DNA of 63,335 bases from Oscillospiraceae bacterium (GCA_902764825.1 CACWXL010000020.1:1-63335), one strand, 5' to 3'; counted from the stretch's first letter, positions 43,467 to 51,452 are shown. Numbers and translations are program-made. The notes: generated by a model not told the origin, from the sequence alone.

Positions 43467-44972
43467 ATGGCTAAGAAATTCGTACCTCAGACAGAACCTT
43501 TAAGTGCAGAAGAGATCCAGGAACAGACCAGATTCCGTATGGAGAAGCTCAAGGCCCTCCAGGAAGCAGGCAAGGATCCTTATGAAGAGCTTACATACGA
43601 CGTTACAAACCACTCGACAGAGATCACCGGCGACTACGATTCTTTCGCTGGCAAGACAGTCAGAGTAGCAGGACGTCTGATGTCCAAGCGCGGCATGGGC
43701 AAGGTATCTTTCTGTGACCTTTACGACAGAAGGGGCAAGATCCAGATCTTCACAAAGATCGACAATCTCCCTGAGGAAGAGTACAAGGAATGGCAGAACC
43801 TCGATATAGGCGACCTGGTCGGTGTTGAGGGCGAGGTCTACATGACCGAGAAAGGCGAGGTATCCATCCTCACCAAGTCCTATAAGCTCCTTGCCAAGTG
43901 CCTCCATCCGCTCCCGAACAAGTATCAGGGATTAAAGGATACAGAGATCCGTTACCGTCAGAGATACTTGGACCTCATCGTCAATCCCCAGGTAAAGGAA
44001 ACTTTCGAGAAGAGATCAAAGGTCATCAAGGAGATCCGTAACTTCTTAGCTGACAGAGACTTCATGGAAGTTGAGACTCCCCTGCTCGTAACAAACGCAG
44101 GCGGTGCAGCTGCAAGACCGTTCACAACACACTTCAACGCTCTTGATATCGACTTAAAGCTCCGTATCTCATTAGAGCTCTATCTGAAGAGACTCCTTGT
44201 AGGCGGCTTTGAGAGAGTCTTCGAGATCGGCAGAGTTTTCCGTAACGAAGGTATGGACACACGCCACAACCCTGAGTTCACGCTCATGGAGCTCTACCAG
44301 GCATACACAGACTACAACGGCATGATGGAGCTCACAGAGTCCATGTTCCGCTATGTAGCAGAGAAGGTATGCGGCACAACGCTCATCAAGTACGGCGACC
44401 TTGAGATCGACTTCGGCAAGCCTTTTGAGAGACTTACGATGAACGATGCGATCAAGAAGTATGCCGGAATCGACTTCGATACCGTTGATGGCGACGAGGC
44501 AGCGAAAAAGCTTGCTGACGAGCACCACATCGAGTATGAGACTTGGCACACCAAGGGTGATATCGTAAACCTCTTCTTCGAGGAATACTGCGAGAAGAAC
44601 CTTCTCCAGCCTACATTCATCATGGATCACCCCATCGCCATCTCCCCTCTTACCAAGAAAAAGAAGGGCGAACCCGAGAAGGTCGAGAGATTCGAACTCT
44701 TCATCAATACATGGGAAATGTGCAACGCTTACTCAGAGCTTAACGATCCTATCGACCAGCGTGCGAGATTTGCTGCTCAGGACGCTACAGCTGAAGCAGG
44801 CAATGACGAAGCTGACCATACCGACGAGGACTTCCTCAACGCGTTAGAGCTCGGTATGCCCCCTACGGGCGGCATCGGCTACGGTATCGACCGTCTCGTA
44901 ATGCTCCTTACAGACAGCCCGAGCATCAGAGATGTTTTGCTGTTCCCGACAATGCGACCTCTGGATAGCTAA
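43467..44972 (+). CDS. lysS: Lysyl-tRNA synthetase (class II)
   Basis: The 501-residue enzyme has an N-terminal OB-fold for the anticodon (residues 60-160) and the class II core: motif 2 FEIGRVFRNEG near residue 250, and motif 3 GGIGYGIDRLVMLLTD near residue 470. The C-terminal end LLFPTMRPLDS is complete, so nothing has been lost at the 3' end, although an accessory region begins just after it. A T-box was not seen upstream; the gene follows greA. Confidence 0.97.
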   Translation: MAKKFVPQTEPLSAEEIQEQTRFRMEKLKALQEAGKDPYEELTYDVTNHSTEITGDYDSFAGKTVRVAGRLMSKRGMGKVSFCDLYDRRGKIQIFTKIDNLPEEEYKEWQNLDIGDLVGVEGEVYMTEKGEVSILTKSYKLLAKCLHPLPNKYQGLKDTEIRYRQRYLDLIVNPQVKETFEKRSKVIKEIRNFLADRDFMEVETPLLVTNAGGAAARPFTTHFNALDIDLKLRISLELYLKRLLVGGFERVFEIGRVFRNEGMDTRHNPEFTLMELYQAYTDYNGMMELTESMFRYVAEKVCGTTLIKYGDLEIDFGKPFERLTMNDAIKKYAGIDFDTVDGDEAAKKLADEHHIEYETWHTKGDIVNLFFEEYCEKNLLQPTFIMDHPIAISPLTKKKKGEPEKVERFELFINTWEMCNAYSELNDPIDQRARFAAQDATAEAGNDEADHTDEDFLNALELGMPPTGGIGYGIDRLVMLLTDSPSIRDVLLFPTMRPLDS

Positions 44973-44993
44973 ACCCTTGATTTTATTGGGTTT
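44971..44993. repeat. Edge repeat, left copy, after lysS
   Basis: TTGATTTTATTGGGTTT (44977-44993) follows the lysS stop. AAACCC and GGGTTT also make a small hairpin around it. The same word with one inserted A is found at 49011-49028. Confidence 0.45.
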
Positions 44994-45016
44994 GCGGCTC
45001 CAAAAACGGCATTTAG

Positions 45017-45050
45017 GATGCCAAAAGGGTGCCAATGGGATGCCAATCCT
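45017..45050 (+). repeat. Short tandem GGATGCCAA-type repeats
   Basis: GGATGCCAA, GGGTGCCAAT and GGGATGCCAAT follow each other within 34 bases, reading as a tail of a lost recombinase or other coding end, by pattern only. No complete integrase is near. Confidence 0.35.
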
Positions 45051-45098
45051 CCCAAACCCTTGAAAAATCGCACATTTATAAAACTGAATTATTCATGA

Positions 45099-45129
45099 AA
45101 GCCACGAGAATTGAGTCTCGTGGCTTTTT
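45099..45129 (+). terminator. Terminator after lysS region
   Basis: GCCACGAGA and TCTCGTGGC form a perfect nine-pair stem, loop ATTGAG, with TTTTTC after. It is 130 bases past the lysS stop and can end its transcript. Confidence 0.85.
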
Positions 45130-45273
45130 CTTGAAAGGTTTTGTCTGCTATCCGCCAAACTTTGAAAGGATTTGTAATAGTAAGTCACGTTTAAAAGTCA
45201 GTTTTACGGGTTTGGAATCAAACTTCTGAATCGCACACTGGATAAAAACAGCTCCTCTTCATATCCTTATGTT
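45130..45273. other. Gene-free stretch after the lysS terminator
   Basis: No gene was recognised. The 14-base word AAAATCGCACATTT near 45064 recurs exactly at 52027, and a shorter part near 45230. Confidence 0.3.
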
Positions 45274-45432
45274 ATGGATACAATGACTGTGATATGGGGT
45301 GGAACCCTTGCTGTTCTCCTGAGCAGGCTCAGGAAGCCTATGTTCAGAGTAGAAAAGATTAGCTGTACCTACAACGAAACTGTCAAAAGGTACGGCGTCT
45401 ATTACATGTGTATCGACGATCTTCCGCTATGA
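45274..45432 (+). CDS. Candidate 52-residue protein coupled to the zinc-ribbon gene
   Basis: The frame reads MDTMTVIWGGTLAVLLSRL and ends GVYYMCIDDLPL. It has no clear ribosome binding site, but its TGA overlaps the ATG of the next gene (ATGA at 45429-45432), the usual sign of coupled translation. It has a hydrophobic start. No family recognised; it could be a remnant of a longer gene. Confidence 0.4.
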   Translation: MDTMTVIWGGTLAVLLSRLRKPMFRVEKISCTYNETVKRYGVYYMCIDDLPL

Positions 45433-46457
45433 GACGCAAATCGCTGGCAGAAGAAAGACCGGATCTTTTAGCTCAGTGGTCTCCTGATAACGAGTTCTCA
45501 CCTTCTGATGTCTCCTGCGGCTCCCACAAGAAAGTCTTATGGATCTGCGCTAAAGGTCATACTTGGGCTGCTACTGTCAAAAACAGAGCTCTGATAGGGA
45601 GCAAGTGCCCTTATTGTGAGCATAGAGCGGTTCTAAAAGGCTATAACGACCTTCAGTCGCTCTTTCCCGAAATTGCTAAGACATGGTCTCCCAAGAACGT
45701 AAAGAAGCCTTCAGAGGTATCTTCACGTTCAAATTCAGATGTTTTCTGGCTGTGTGAAAATGGTCACGAGTGGAAATCCCGTGTTGCTGATCGAACAGAA
45801 GGCCACGGCTGCCCTTATTGTGCCGGTCAACGTGTCTGGAAAGGCTTTAATGACCTGGCAACCACTCATCCTACTCTTATTGCTGAGTGGTCCGACAAGA
45901 ATAGTAGTGTACTCTCTCCTGAATCAATTACTTATAAGAATCGTTCCAATGTCTGGTGGCACTGCAGCAAGTGTGGGAACGACTATCAGGCTGTTGTTTA
46001 TTCCCGAGCCAATGGTCGAATCTGTCCTTTTTGTATAGCGAATGGGATTAAACAGGCACGCGAGCAACGGTTGATAAATAAACAGATAGCCAAAGACTTC
46101 AATTACTTCCTTCCCCAACTGGCTTCAATCTACTACGCTGGAAAACATGGGATAAAAGTATTTCTGGATTCTGAAGACTTAGTTGGCTTCCCTTTATCGG
46201 CATATATTCCTGATATCGGTCTGGCAATCGATGTGTGCTGCGCTAAAAAAGTAATAACTATAAAAGAATACATATGCATGACTAAAGGAATCACTTATAT
46301 AAACATTCCAGGGAAAATACCTGAGGAAGAGGTAGTTAGTATAGTCAGAAATGCCTTTTTCGATGCTCATGTGTACTCACATACAACTGTTGAGGCTGAT
46401 CTTGAGCTTCTTAGAAAGAGATTTTCTTATTGGAAGAAAAAGGGATCCAACCCTTAA
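45429..46457 (+). CDS. Protein with three zinc-ribbon (PF14311-like) repeats and a nuclease-like end
   Basis: Three repeats, at about residues 7-68, 73-132 and 138-200, each have AxxWSPxN, a W(I/L/H)C pair, GHxW-type text and end with CPYC or CPFC, the Cys pattern of the PF14311 zinc-ribbon. The last 130 residues hold IPDIGLAIDV, a PD-(D/E)xK-like beta pair, followed by a Lys-rich strand and GITYINIPG. That is similar to the nuclease end of Vsr-like or DUF2726 proteins, but the key Lys is not clear. The start is set by the ATGA overlap at 45429; an upstream GTG at 45408 is less likely. The gene meets the HEAT gene tail to tail with a 4-base overlap. Confidence 0.7.
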   Translation: MRRKSLAEERPDLLAQWSPDNEFSPSDVSCGSHKKVLWICAKGHTWAATVKNRALIGSKCPYCEHRAVLKGYNDLQSLFPEIAKTWSPKNVKKPSEVSSRSNSDVFWLCENGHEWKSRVADRTEGHGCPYCAGQRVWKGFNDLATTHPTLIAEWSDKNSSVLSPESITYKNRSNVWWHCSKCGNDYQAVVYSRANGRICPFCIANGIKQAREQRLINKQIAKDFNYFLPQLASIYYAGKHGIKVFLDSEDLVGFPLSAYIPDIGLAIDVCCAKKVITIKEYICMTKGITYINIPGKIPEEEVVSIVRNAFFDAHVYSHTTVEADLELLRKRFSYWKKKGSNP

Positions 46458-46795
46458 ATTACGCTACTCTTGAGCCTGTCAAATGCGCTCTTAGCAGCTT
46501 GCCTTACATTAGGGTCATTATCCGCAAACGCAAGCTTTTTAACGTATTCTTCGCAATGTTTGGCGTGAATATCGGCTGCAGCCGTTGCCGCACTCGCTCT
46601 TACCATAGGATCTGTATCACGTAAAAGCGGAATCAAGGCCATGCCGGAATCGTAGGTAGGGATCATACCAAGAGTCATGGCTACTGTCATTCTTATATCC
46701 GGATTCGGGTGATCACTATATTTGGCGATAGCATTAATCTTTTGCTTATTTCCAAGCTTGATTATCTTATCTTTTAAAGCATCATCACGAGCCAT
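46454..46795 (-). CDS. HEAT-repeat protein
   Basis: A 113-residue all-helical protein with three HEAT-like repeats: HPNPDIRMTVAMTLGM, DTDPMVRASAATAAAD and DNDPNVRQAAKSAFD. Such proteins are protein-binding scaffolds. No catalytic motif is present. It is encoded tail to tail with the zinc-ribbon gene, sharing four bases at the stops, and a terminator from the opposite neighbour lies at 46841. Confidence 0.82.
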   Translation of the reverse strand: MARDDALKDKIIKLGNKQKINAIAKYSDHPNPDIRMTVAMTLGMIPTYDSGMALIPLLRDTDPMVRASAATAAADIHAKHCEEYVKKLAFADNDPNVRQAAKSAFDRLKSSVI

Positions 46796-46840
46796 AGTAT
46801 TATTTCCTATCTTCTTCGATATTCAGATTATAGCATGCAA

Positions 46841-46866
46841 AAGGCCCCAGAATTACCTGAGGCCTT
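46841..46866 (-). terminator. Terminator after the glycosyltransferase fragment
   Basis: AAGGCC and GGCCTT, extended by CCAG/CTGA pairing with one mismatch, form a stem with a six-base loop. On the minus strand TTTTGC follows. It lies nine bases past the stop at 46875. Confidence 0.7.
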
Positions 46867-46874
46867 GGTACGTT

Positions 46875-47147
46875 TTATTCTGGATTTTCTTTCCTAAGCC
46901 GGAACATGCCCTTCGCAAAATCAATATTCTTCTTATAGTCTGTGACCAGATACTTCATAACATGATCTGCATCAGTATCGAGTTTTATAAATGTAACACC
47001 TCTATCCTCTATAAGCGGACGAAAAGCTTCCGATGTCAGTATCCTAAACTCATGCCCTCTCTTTATCATTTCTTCGCCAAGCTCTGCCAGGGGATTCACA
47101 TCTCCTCTGGTTCCTACGGCTACTGCTGTTATTATCATTTTTCTCAT
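46875..47147 (-). pseudogene. N-terminal fragment of a GT1-type (UDP-glycosyltransferase) gene
   Basis: Only 90 residues remain: GTRGDVNPLAELGEEMIKRGHEF and the region to KLDTDADHVMKY match the start of GT-B glycosyltransferases of the sterol or macrolide type, which are usually near 400 residues. The nucleotide-binding C-terminal half is missing; the frame stops at ENPE and a terminator follows at once. No second fragment was seen nearby. It could be a pseudogene or a small stand-alone domain. Confidence 0.65.
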
Positions 47148-47171
47148 CTAAATACCCTGCCATTCCAAAGA

Positions 47172-47927
47172 TCAAAGCTCCCTCATCTTTTTTACAAACA
47201 GTTCTGGTCTCAACAGAACCAAACCGGCATGACCGAGATTCGGATATTTGCCGAACAATGTGTCTGGAAAGAACTCTTTCATATATTTTATGTCTTCTTT
47301 GCGTGCTTTCTGTTCATTTTCCGCAAACCAATAATGAATTTTTGTATTTATCTGCGGTACAGGATTCGGTAGCTGGTAATTATTACAGGAGTCAAAGGTT
47401 CTCCACAAGGTTTTTCTACTACAATGCCTCAAAACCTCCTCAATATACTTCAGATCTTCCTTTGAGTACTGATCCGTTGAAAAGGCCTTTTCCAAAAGTC
47501 CTACTCCACCGATTCTACCAAACATCATCATCAGATAATCCCTAAGAGCTATAAACCTGGTTAAAATCCAAGGTAATCTGTAAGGAGTAATGCCGCCATC
47601 CATCACACAATGGTCCACAACTAACTGTTTATGCAAAGCTGTAAGCAAAACAATTGATCCTCCCATGGAACAGCCATATACAGCATAAAGATGGCTTATA
47701 TGATTTCTGCTAAGCCATCTAACCAGATCATCCGCTATCTGCTCAACGCTTGTAAAATCATTATTCTCATCAAAATCGTATCCCGGTAGCGCAGGGACAA
47801 TCAGCCTATACTCCTTCTCAAGAAGCGGTATAACATACTCAAAATAATCCCACTTTACAACAGAGGGATGTATCAGAAGAATACTCTTTTCATTTCCTTT
47901 TCCAAATTCATGAATCGTCATTTTCAC
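47172..47927 (-). CDS. Alpha/beta hydrolase
   Basis: The 251-residue cytosolic protein has LIHPSVVKWDY for the oxyanion part, LPGYDFDE, the nucleophile elbow GCSMGGS with Ser near residue 87, and GHAGLVLLRPE at the end with the His. The substrate is unknown. The neighbours, a glycosyltransferase fragment 24 bases downstream and a methyltransferase-like membrane protein upstream, are in the same direction and more AT-rich than the rest of the window, suggesting one acquired block. Confidence 0.8.
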   Translation of the reverse strand: MKMTIHEFGKGNEKSILLIHPSVVKWDYFEYVIPLLEKEYRLIVPALPGYDFDENNDFTSVEQIADDLVRWLSRNHISHLYAVYGCSMGGSIVLLTALHKQLVVDHCVMDGGITPYRLPWILTRFIALRDYLMMMFGRIGGVGLLEKAFSTDQYSKEDLKYIEEVLRHCSRKTLWRTFDSCNNYQLPNPVPQINTKIHYWFAENEQKARKEDIKYMKEFFPDTLFGKYPNLGHAGLVLLRPELFVKKMREL

Positions 47928-47984
47928 CTTGTCTTTGGCAGCGATTATTTATACCGCGCTTTCTATAACTGCAGTCCACTCGTA

Positions 47985-48917
47985 TCACTTGTATGTTTTA
48001 TAAATAAGTTCGGCAAAAATAAAGCAAAGAAAGCTTCCAAGCAACATGAGCCATATAGTAAGCAGATTTCTTTCTCCTATACAATATCCGTATACTAATC
48101 CGAGCATACTTACTGCCATCCCCAAAATGCCGCCGAGGACAAGTGCTCCAAAGCCTCTTAGGAGTCGCACTTTGGGGAGTCTTCTGTCGAGCTTTGCAAT
48201 TCTTTCAGAAACAAGCTCTGCTATACCGACCACCATGAAAATTGCTGGTATTACTGTGATTATCATGATCACGAACAATCCCCATGAAGAAATGAAATCC
48301 GGTTTTACAACAAAGCATCTCGCAAGACATACTATGTAAATAATCCATCCAACATTTCCTGGAATGTCATAGGCCATCCATCTTACATTCGATATTTCCG
48401 TTACATAGATTCTGTCCTCGCAGGGTATCCACGGAATACAACGGTTTACTTTACTCTTATATGTCTCATATTCAGTACCATATAAATCCAAAAGCCACTT
48501 CTCTTCCGAGTTTATAAGTGTGATTGTCATAATAACCCAGTTTATCACAGGCAGGACAAGCATCCATATGTTATGCCACATAAGGGTGATACCTGCAAAG
48601 GCAATCCACCAGCCGCTGTACATTGGGTTTCTGACCCATGCATATATTCCGTTTGTCTTTAGTTTATTGCTCTCTATATGATCATCCATATCTGAACGAA
48701 CTGCCCCGATAAACCATATAAATATGCCTGATATTATCAGTATGGTTCCCACGATCCTGAATATCATTATCCAAGGGGACTTTAATATACCAATCCTAAA
48801 TATATATCCGAAGAGTATAATACCCATCAGATTAACAGCGCCCATTCCAAAAATCATATATGGGCCTATTCCAAACAACGGCAACCTTTGCCCTTCCTTG
48901 TTGTAATTCTTTAACAC
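47985..48917 (-). CDS. Isoprenylcysteine/phospholipid methyltransferase-like membrane protein
   Basis: The first 180 residues match the ICMT/PEMT fold: four membrane segments and KTNGIYAWVRNPMYSGWW near residue 85, then NSEEKWLLDLYGTEYETYK near 138, the binding part for S-adenosylmethionine. The last 130 residues form four more hydrophobic segments of an unknown type, so the protein is a fusion or an elongated form. The start at 48917 is followed by a Lys/Asn-rich head. Its DNA is AT-rich. Confidence 0.75.
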   Translation of the reverse strand: MLKNYNKEGQRLPLFGIGPYMIFGMGAVNLMGIILFGYIFRIGILKSPWIMIFRIVGTILIISGIFIWFIGAVRSDMDDHIESNKLKTNGIYAWVRNPMYSGWWIAFAGITLMWHNIWMLVLPVINWVIMTITLINSEEKWLLDLYGTEYETYKSKVNRCIPWIPCEDRIYVTEISNVRWMAYDIPGNVGWIIYIVCLARCFVVKPDFISSWGLFVIMIITVIPAIFMVVGIAELVSERIAKLDRRLPKVRLLRGFGALVLGGILGMAVSMLGLVYGYCIGERNLLTIWLMLLGSFLCFIFAELIYKTYK

Positions 48918-49010
48918 GTTTTAAGATCTCCCTTTCTGAATTTACCTGATAATTATCCTATCTAAGGGTTGCCCCTCAATAGGAATTATATCATGCCAAG
49001 TAAAGAAATA

Positions 49011-49028
49011 TTGATTTTATTAGGGTTT
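49011..49028. repeat. Edge repeat, right copy
   Basis: TTGATTTTATTAGGGTTT matches the word after lysS (44977) apart from one inserted A. The two copies flank the AT-rich genes at 45.3-48.9 kb. The match is short, so it could be chance or two related terminators. Confidence 0.4.
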
Positions 49029-49054
49029 CCGCCTTGAGCGGAGCCCTTTTTTGT
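49021..49054 (+). terminator. Terminator-like hairpin at the right edge of the accessory island
   Basis: GGGTTTCCGC and GCGGAGCCC pair with a one-base bulge around CTTGA, followed by TTTTTT. No plus-strand gene lies just before it. It may be the original lysS terminator moved by an insertion. Confidence 0.6.
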
Positions 49055-49065
49055 GTGCTCATCGA

Positions 49066-49085
49066 AAAATGTAATATTACATTTT
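49066..49085. promoter_or_regulatory. Perfect 20-bp palindrome at the element edge
   Basis: AAAATGTAATATTACATTTT is a perfect 20-bp palindrome 37 bases before the structured RNA. It may be an operator for the element's first transcript or a recombination site. Confidence 0.5.
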
Positions 49086-49121
49086 CAAAATTTTCGCAAA
49101 AAGCGGGGGGCCAAAACGGGG

Positions 49122-49665
49122 GTCAATGTCCAGTAGTAGTGAAGGGACTCATAATCTGCTCCTCCCTCAGAGGAAAAGATTACCCTTCACCGGACATTGA
49201 CAACTGAATACTAAACCGTAAGGTACTTTCCTTGCACCGGCGTTAAAATACCGAGCCAAGTTGACTCCGAACCCGCAATGACCTTCCTTCAAGAAGAGAG
49301 CGATAAGGTGGATGAGTCAGAATCGGGGTTGCAACCCGAGGGAGGCGATAACAGGTGCAAAGGGATAATGATACTTCTGCGTAGTCACAGGCCGAGCGTT
49401 GAATCGGGAATCTTAGTCCTCCCGAGAGCCGTCACACCCAATGAGCGCAGCGGGATGGTACCCGGGGTGAGACTCCCATGTTCTCGCAGCCAGCAGTGCG
49501 AGAGCCTTAACGGTTTCCCTAGAGGACAACTTCGACTTCACTGGAGACGAAGTTCCCTCAGCCCGCAGGGGGTGCAGAGCAAATACTGCGGATTACATAC
49601 CGTAAAGTCCAACTCCAAAGCAAACGGCTAACTGTATTACCAACGGGGAGATTATGACTTTACGG
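49122..49665 (+). ncRNA. Large structured noncoding RNA candidate (ROOL/GOLLD-like size)
   Basis: No convincing reading frame covers this stretch, yet many perfect stems do. From left to right: GTCAATGTCC (49122) with GGACATTGAC (49192), holding GTGAAGGG/CCCTTCAC and TAATC/GATTA; TTGCACC (49232) with GGTGCAA (49354), holding TGACTC/GAGTCA; TCTCGCA/TGCGAGA (49482-49503); GAGG...AACTTCG with CGAAGTT...CCTC (49522-49559); CCGCAG/CTGCGG (49563-49591); and CCGTAAAGTC (49600) with GACTTTACGG (49656). The last stem ends just before parA. Size, element context and host resemble ROOL-type large RNAs, but I cannot confirm the class. It could also be a long parA leader. Confidence 0.7.
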
Positions 49666-49693
49666 GGTGAATACTACGAAGGAGGAAAAAGCA

Positions 49694-50536
49694 TTGGAAG
49701 ACAAATGCAAAGTGATTGCCATCGCCAACCAAAAAGGCGGCGTTGGGAAAACAACCACTGCAGTCAATCTCGGTGTTGCTTTAGGGTTCTCGGGCAAAAG
49801 AGTTCTATTAATAGATACCGATCCGCAAGGAAGCCTGACCAAGAGCTGCAAGATTGATAACGCAGACGCTGATGCGCTTGACGTTACCCTTTCTGAACTC
49901 ATGGCAAATGAGATGACCGGAGAAGATAAGGATTATAGTCTTATTAATAAAGCAATTAAGCAGTTTGAGAATATAGATCTTATCCCGGCCAATATCAGTC
50001 TTTCTGGTACAGAGACTGCCCTATTTAATTGTATGAGCAGAGAATCGGTCCTTAAACGAACAATCGAACCACTCAAGCAAAAATACGATTATATCCTTAT
50101 TGACTGTATGCCGTCGCTTGGAATGATGACCATCAACGCTCTTGTAGCAGCTGACTCAGTCATTATTCCTTGTGAACCGTCTTTCCTTTCGGTTAAAGGT
50201 CTGGATCTCCTCTTGCACTCGATTGCAAAGGTCAAGAGACAGATCAATCCGAATCTTAAGATTGACGGCGTGCTGATGACTATGGTTGATTCCCGCACTG
50301 TCAATGCCAGGGAGATCACAGGTGCTCTGAGAGATGCAATGGGAAATAATATTAATGTATTTAATATAGAGATCCCGAGATCGGTAAGAGCGACCGAATG
50401 TCCGAACGTTGGTGAAAGCATATTTATTCACGATCCAAAAGGTAAAGTCGCAGATGCCTATGCCGTCCTTTCGAGGGAGGTGACAAATCTTGAGAGAAAA
50501 GCCCAAGTTAGATCTCGGCCTTACGGCATACGATGA
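49694..50536 (+). CDS. parA: ParA-type partition ATPase (Soj family)
   Basis: The start is set at TTG 49694, eight bases after AAGGAGG; a GTG at 49667 in the same frame lies inside the RNA's last stem. The protein, 280 residues, has the deviant Walker A KGGVGKTTTAVNLG, LLIDTDPQGSL, and ILIDCMPSLGMMTINAL. It binds DNA and moves ParB-bound DNA or helps keep the element stable. It overlaps parB by 47 bases. Confidence 0.93.
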   Translation: MEDKCKVIAIANQKGGVGKTTTAVNLGVALGFSGKRVLLIDTDPQGSLTKSCKIDNADADALDVTLSELMANEMTGEDKDYSLINKAIKQFENIDLIPANISLSGTETALFNCMSRESVLKRTIEPLKQKYDYILIDCMPSLGMMTINALVAADSVIIPCEPSFLSVKGLDLLLHSIAKVKRQINPNLKIDGVLMTMVDSRTVNAREITGALRDAMGNNINVFNIEIPRSVRATECPNVGESIFIHDPKGKVADAYAVLSREVTNLERKAQVRSRPYGIR

Positions 50537-51452
50537 CCTCTTCAAGGATGATAAAGAGATCAAGGAAGGACGTCTTCCGAAGATCTACGATATCCCGATA
50601 GAGCTTATCGATGACTTCCCTGACCACCCGTTCAAGGTGAGGCTTGACGAAGATATGGATCAGCTCGTTGAGAGCATCAAGGACCGAGGGCTAATAACCC
50701 CAATTACCTTGAGACCCAAAGAAGACGGGCGATACGAGATTGTTTCCGGACACAGAAGAAAGAAGGCCTGCGAAATCGCAGGTCTTTCTTATGTAAAGGC
50801 AGATGTTCGTGAGATGAGCCGCGACGAAGCAATAATTCTTATGGTTGAGTCAAATTTGCAGCGTTCAACGATCTTACCCAGCGAGAAAGCCTTCTCTTAC
50901 AAGATGCGTCTTGAGGCTATGAAAAGACTTCCTGGCCGTCCTTCAAAAAATTCGTGCCCAGTGGGCACGAATTTCGGAGAGAGGTCAAATCAACAGGTTG
51001 GTGACGAGGTTGGAGAAAGCGCCAGACAAGTCGCACGCTATGTCCGACTCACTGAGCTTATCCCTGACCTCTTGGATCTGGTCGATGAAGGAAAGATTGC
51101 CTTAAGACCTGCAGTCGAGCTCTCATATCTCTCTAAGGACGAGCAGAAGATGGTATTTGAACAAGCACAGGACTGCGATTGCACTCCATCGCATGCTCAG
51201 ACCATCAGGATGCGAAAGTTCTCTGAAGAGGGGCGTCTTACTGATGCGGTCATCGAGTCCATCATGGAAGAAGAGAAACCCAACCAGAAAGAGAAGATCC
51301 ACATCCCCTATGTCCAGCTTCGGAAGTTTATTCCGGAGAACGTGTCATACGATGATACCAGAGACTATATTTTGCAGGCTCTTGAGTTTTATCAGAAGTA
51401 TCGCACGAAAGTTCCAACGCAAACTCAAAATCAACCAAGAAAGGTAAGGTAA
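50490..51452 (+). CDS. parB: ParB/Spo0J-type partition protein
   Basis: It starts with TTG at 50490, seven bases after AGGGAGGTGAC, within the end of parA. The 320-residue protein has the ParB N-terminal nuclease/CTPase fold (FPDHPFKVR, IVSGHRRKKACEIAG, VESNLQRSTILPSEKAFSY) and a helix-turn-helix (GESARQVARYVRLTEL). It binds a centromere-like site for ParA. An unusual 27-base inverted repeat is read as KNSCPVGTNFG between the two domains. Confidence 0.93.
   Translation: MREKPKLDLGLTAYDDLFKDDKEIKEGRLPKIYDIPIELIDDFPDHPFKVRLDEDMDQLVESIKDRGLITPITLRPKEDGRYEIVSGHRRKKACEIAGLSYVKADVREMSRDEAIILMVESNLQRSTILPSEKAFSYKMRLEAMKRLPGRPSKNSCPVGTNFGERSNQQVGDEVGESARQVARYVRLTELIPDLLDLVDEGKIALRPAVELSYLSKDEQKMVFEQAQDCDCTPSHAQTIRMRKFSEEGRLTDAVIESIMEEEKPNQKEKIHIPYVQLRKFIPENVSYDDTRDYILQALEFYQKYRTKVPTQTQNQPRKVR
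50948..50974. repeat. 27-nt perfect inverted repeat inside parB
   Basis: Thirteen bases, AAATTCGTGCCCA, are followed by one G and their exact reverse complement. It lies in parB between the N-terminal domain and the helix-turn-helix part. It could be a parS-like centromere, as known for a parS in spo0J of Bacillus, or an RNA hairpin. Confidence 0.7.

Noticed and set aside
49139..49190. CTCATAA text resembling a tRNA anticodon loop
   Set aside because: The flanking bases do not form a five-pair anticodon stem and no T or D arm is near; the stretch is part of the first long hairpin.
49278..49631. 117-residue open frame inside the structured RNA
   Set aside because: It has no ribosome binding site, its composition is not protein-like, and it crosses many perfect stems.
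49122..49665. Group I or group II intron, RNase P RNA or tmRNA
   Set aside because: None of the conserved core words of these RNAs that I know (group II domain V, group I P/Q/R/S, RNase P or tmRNA cores) is present.
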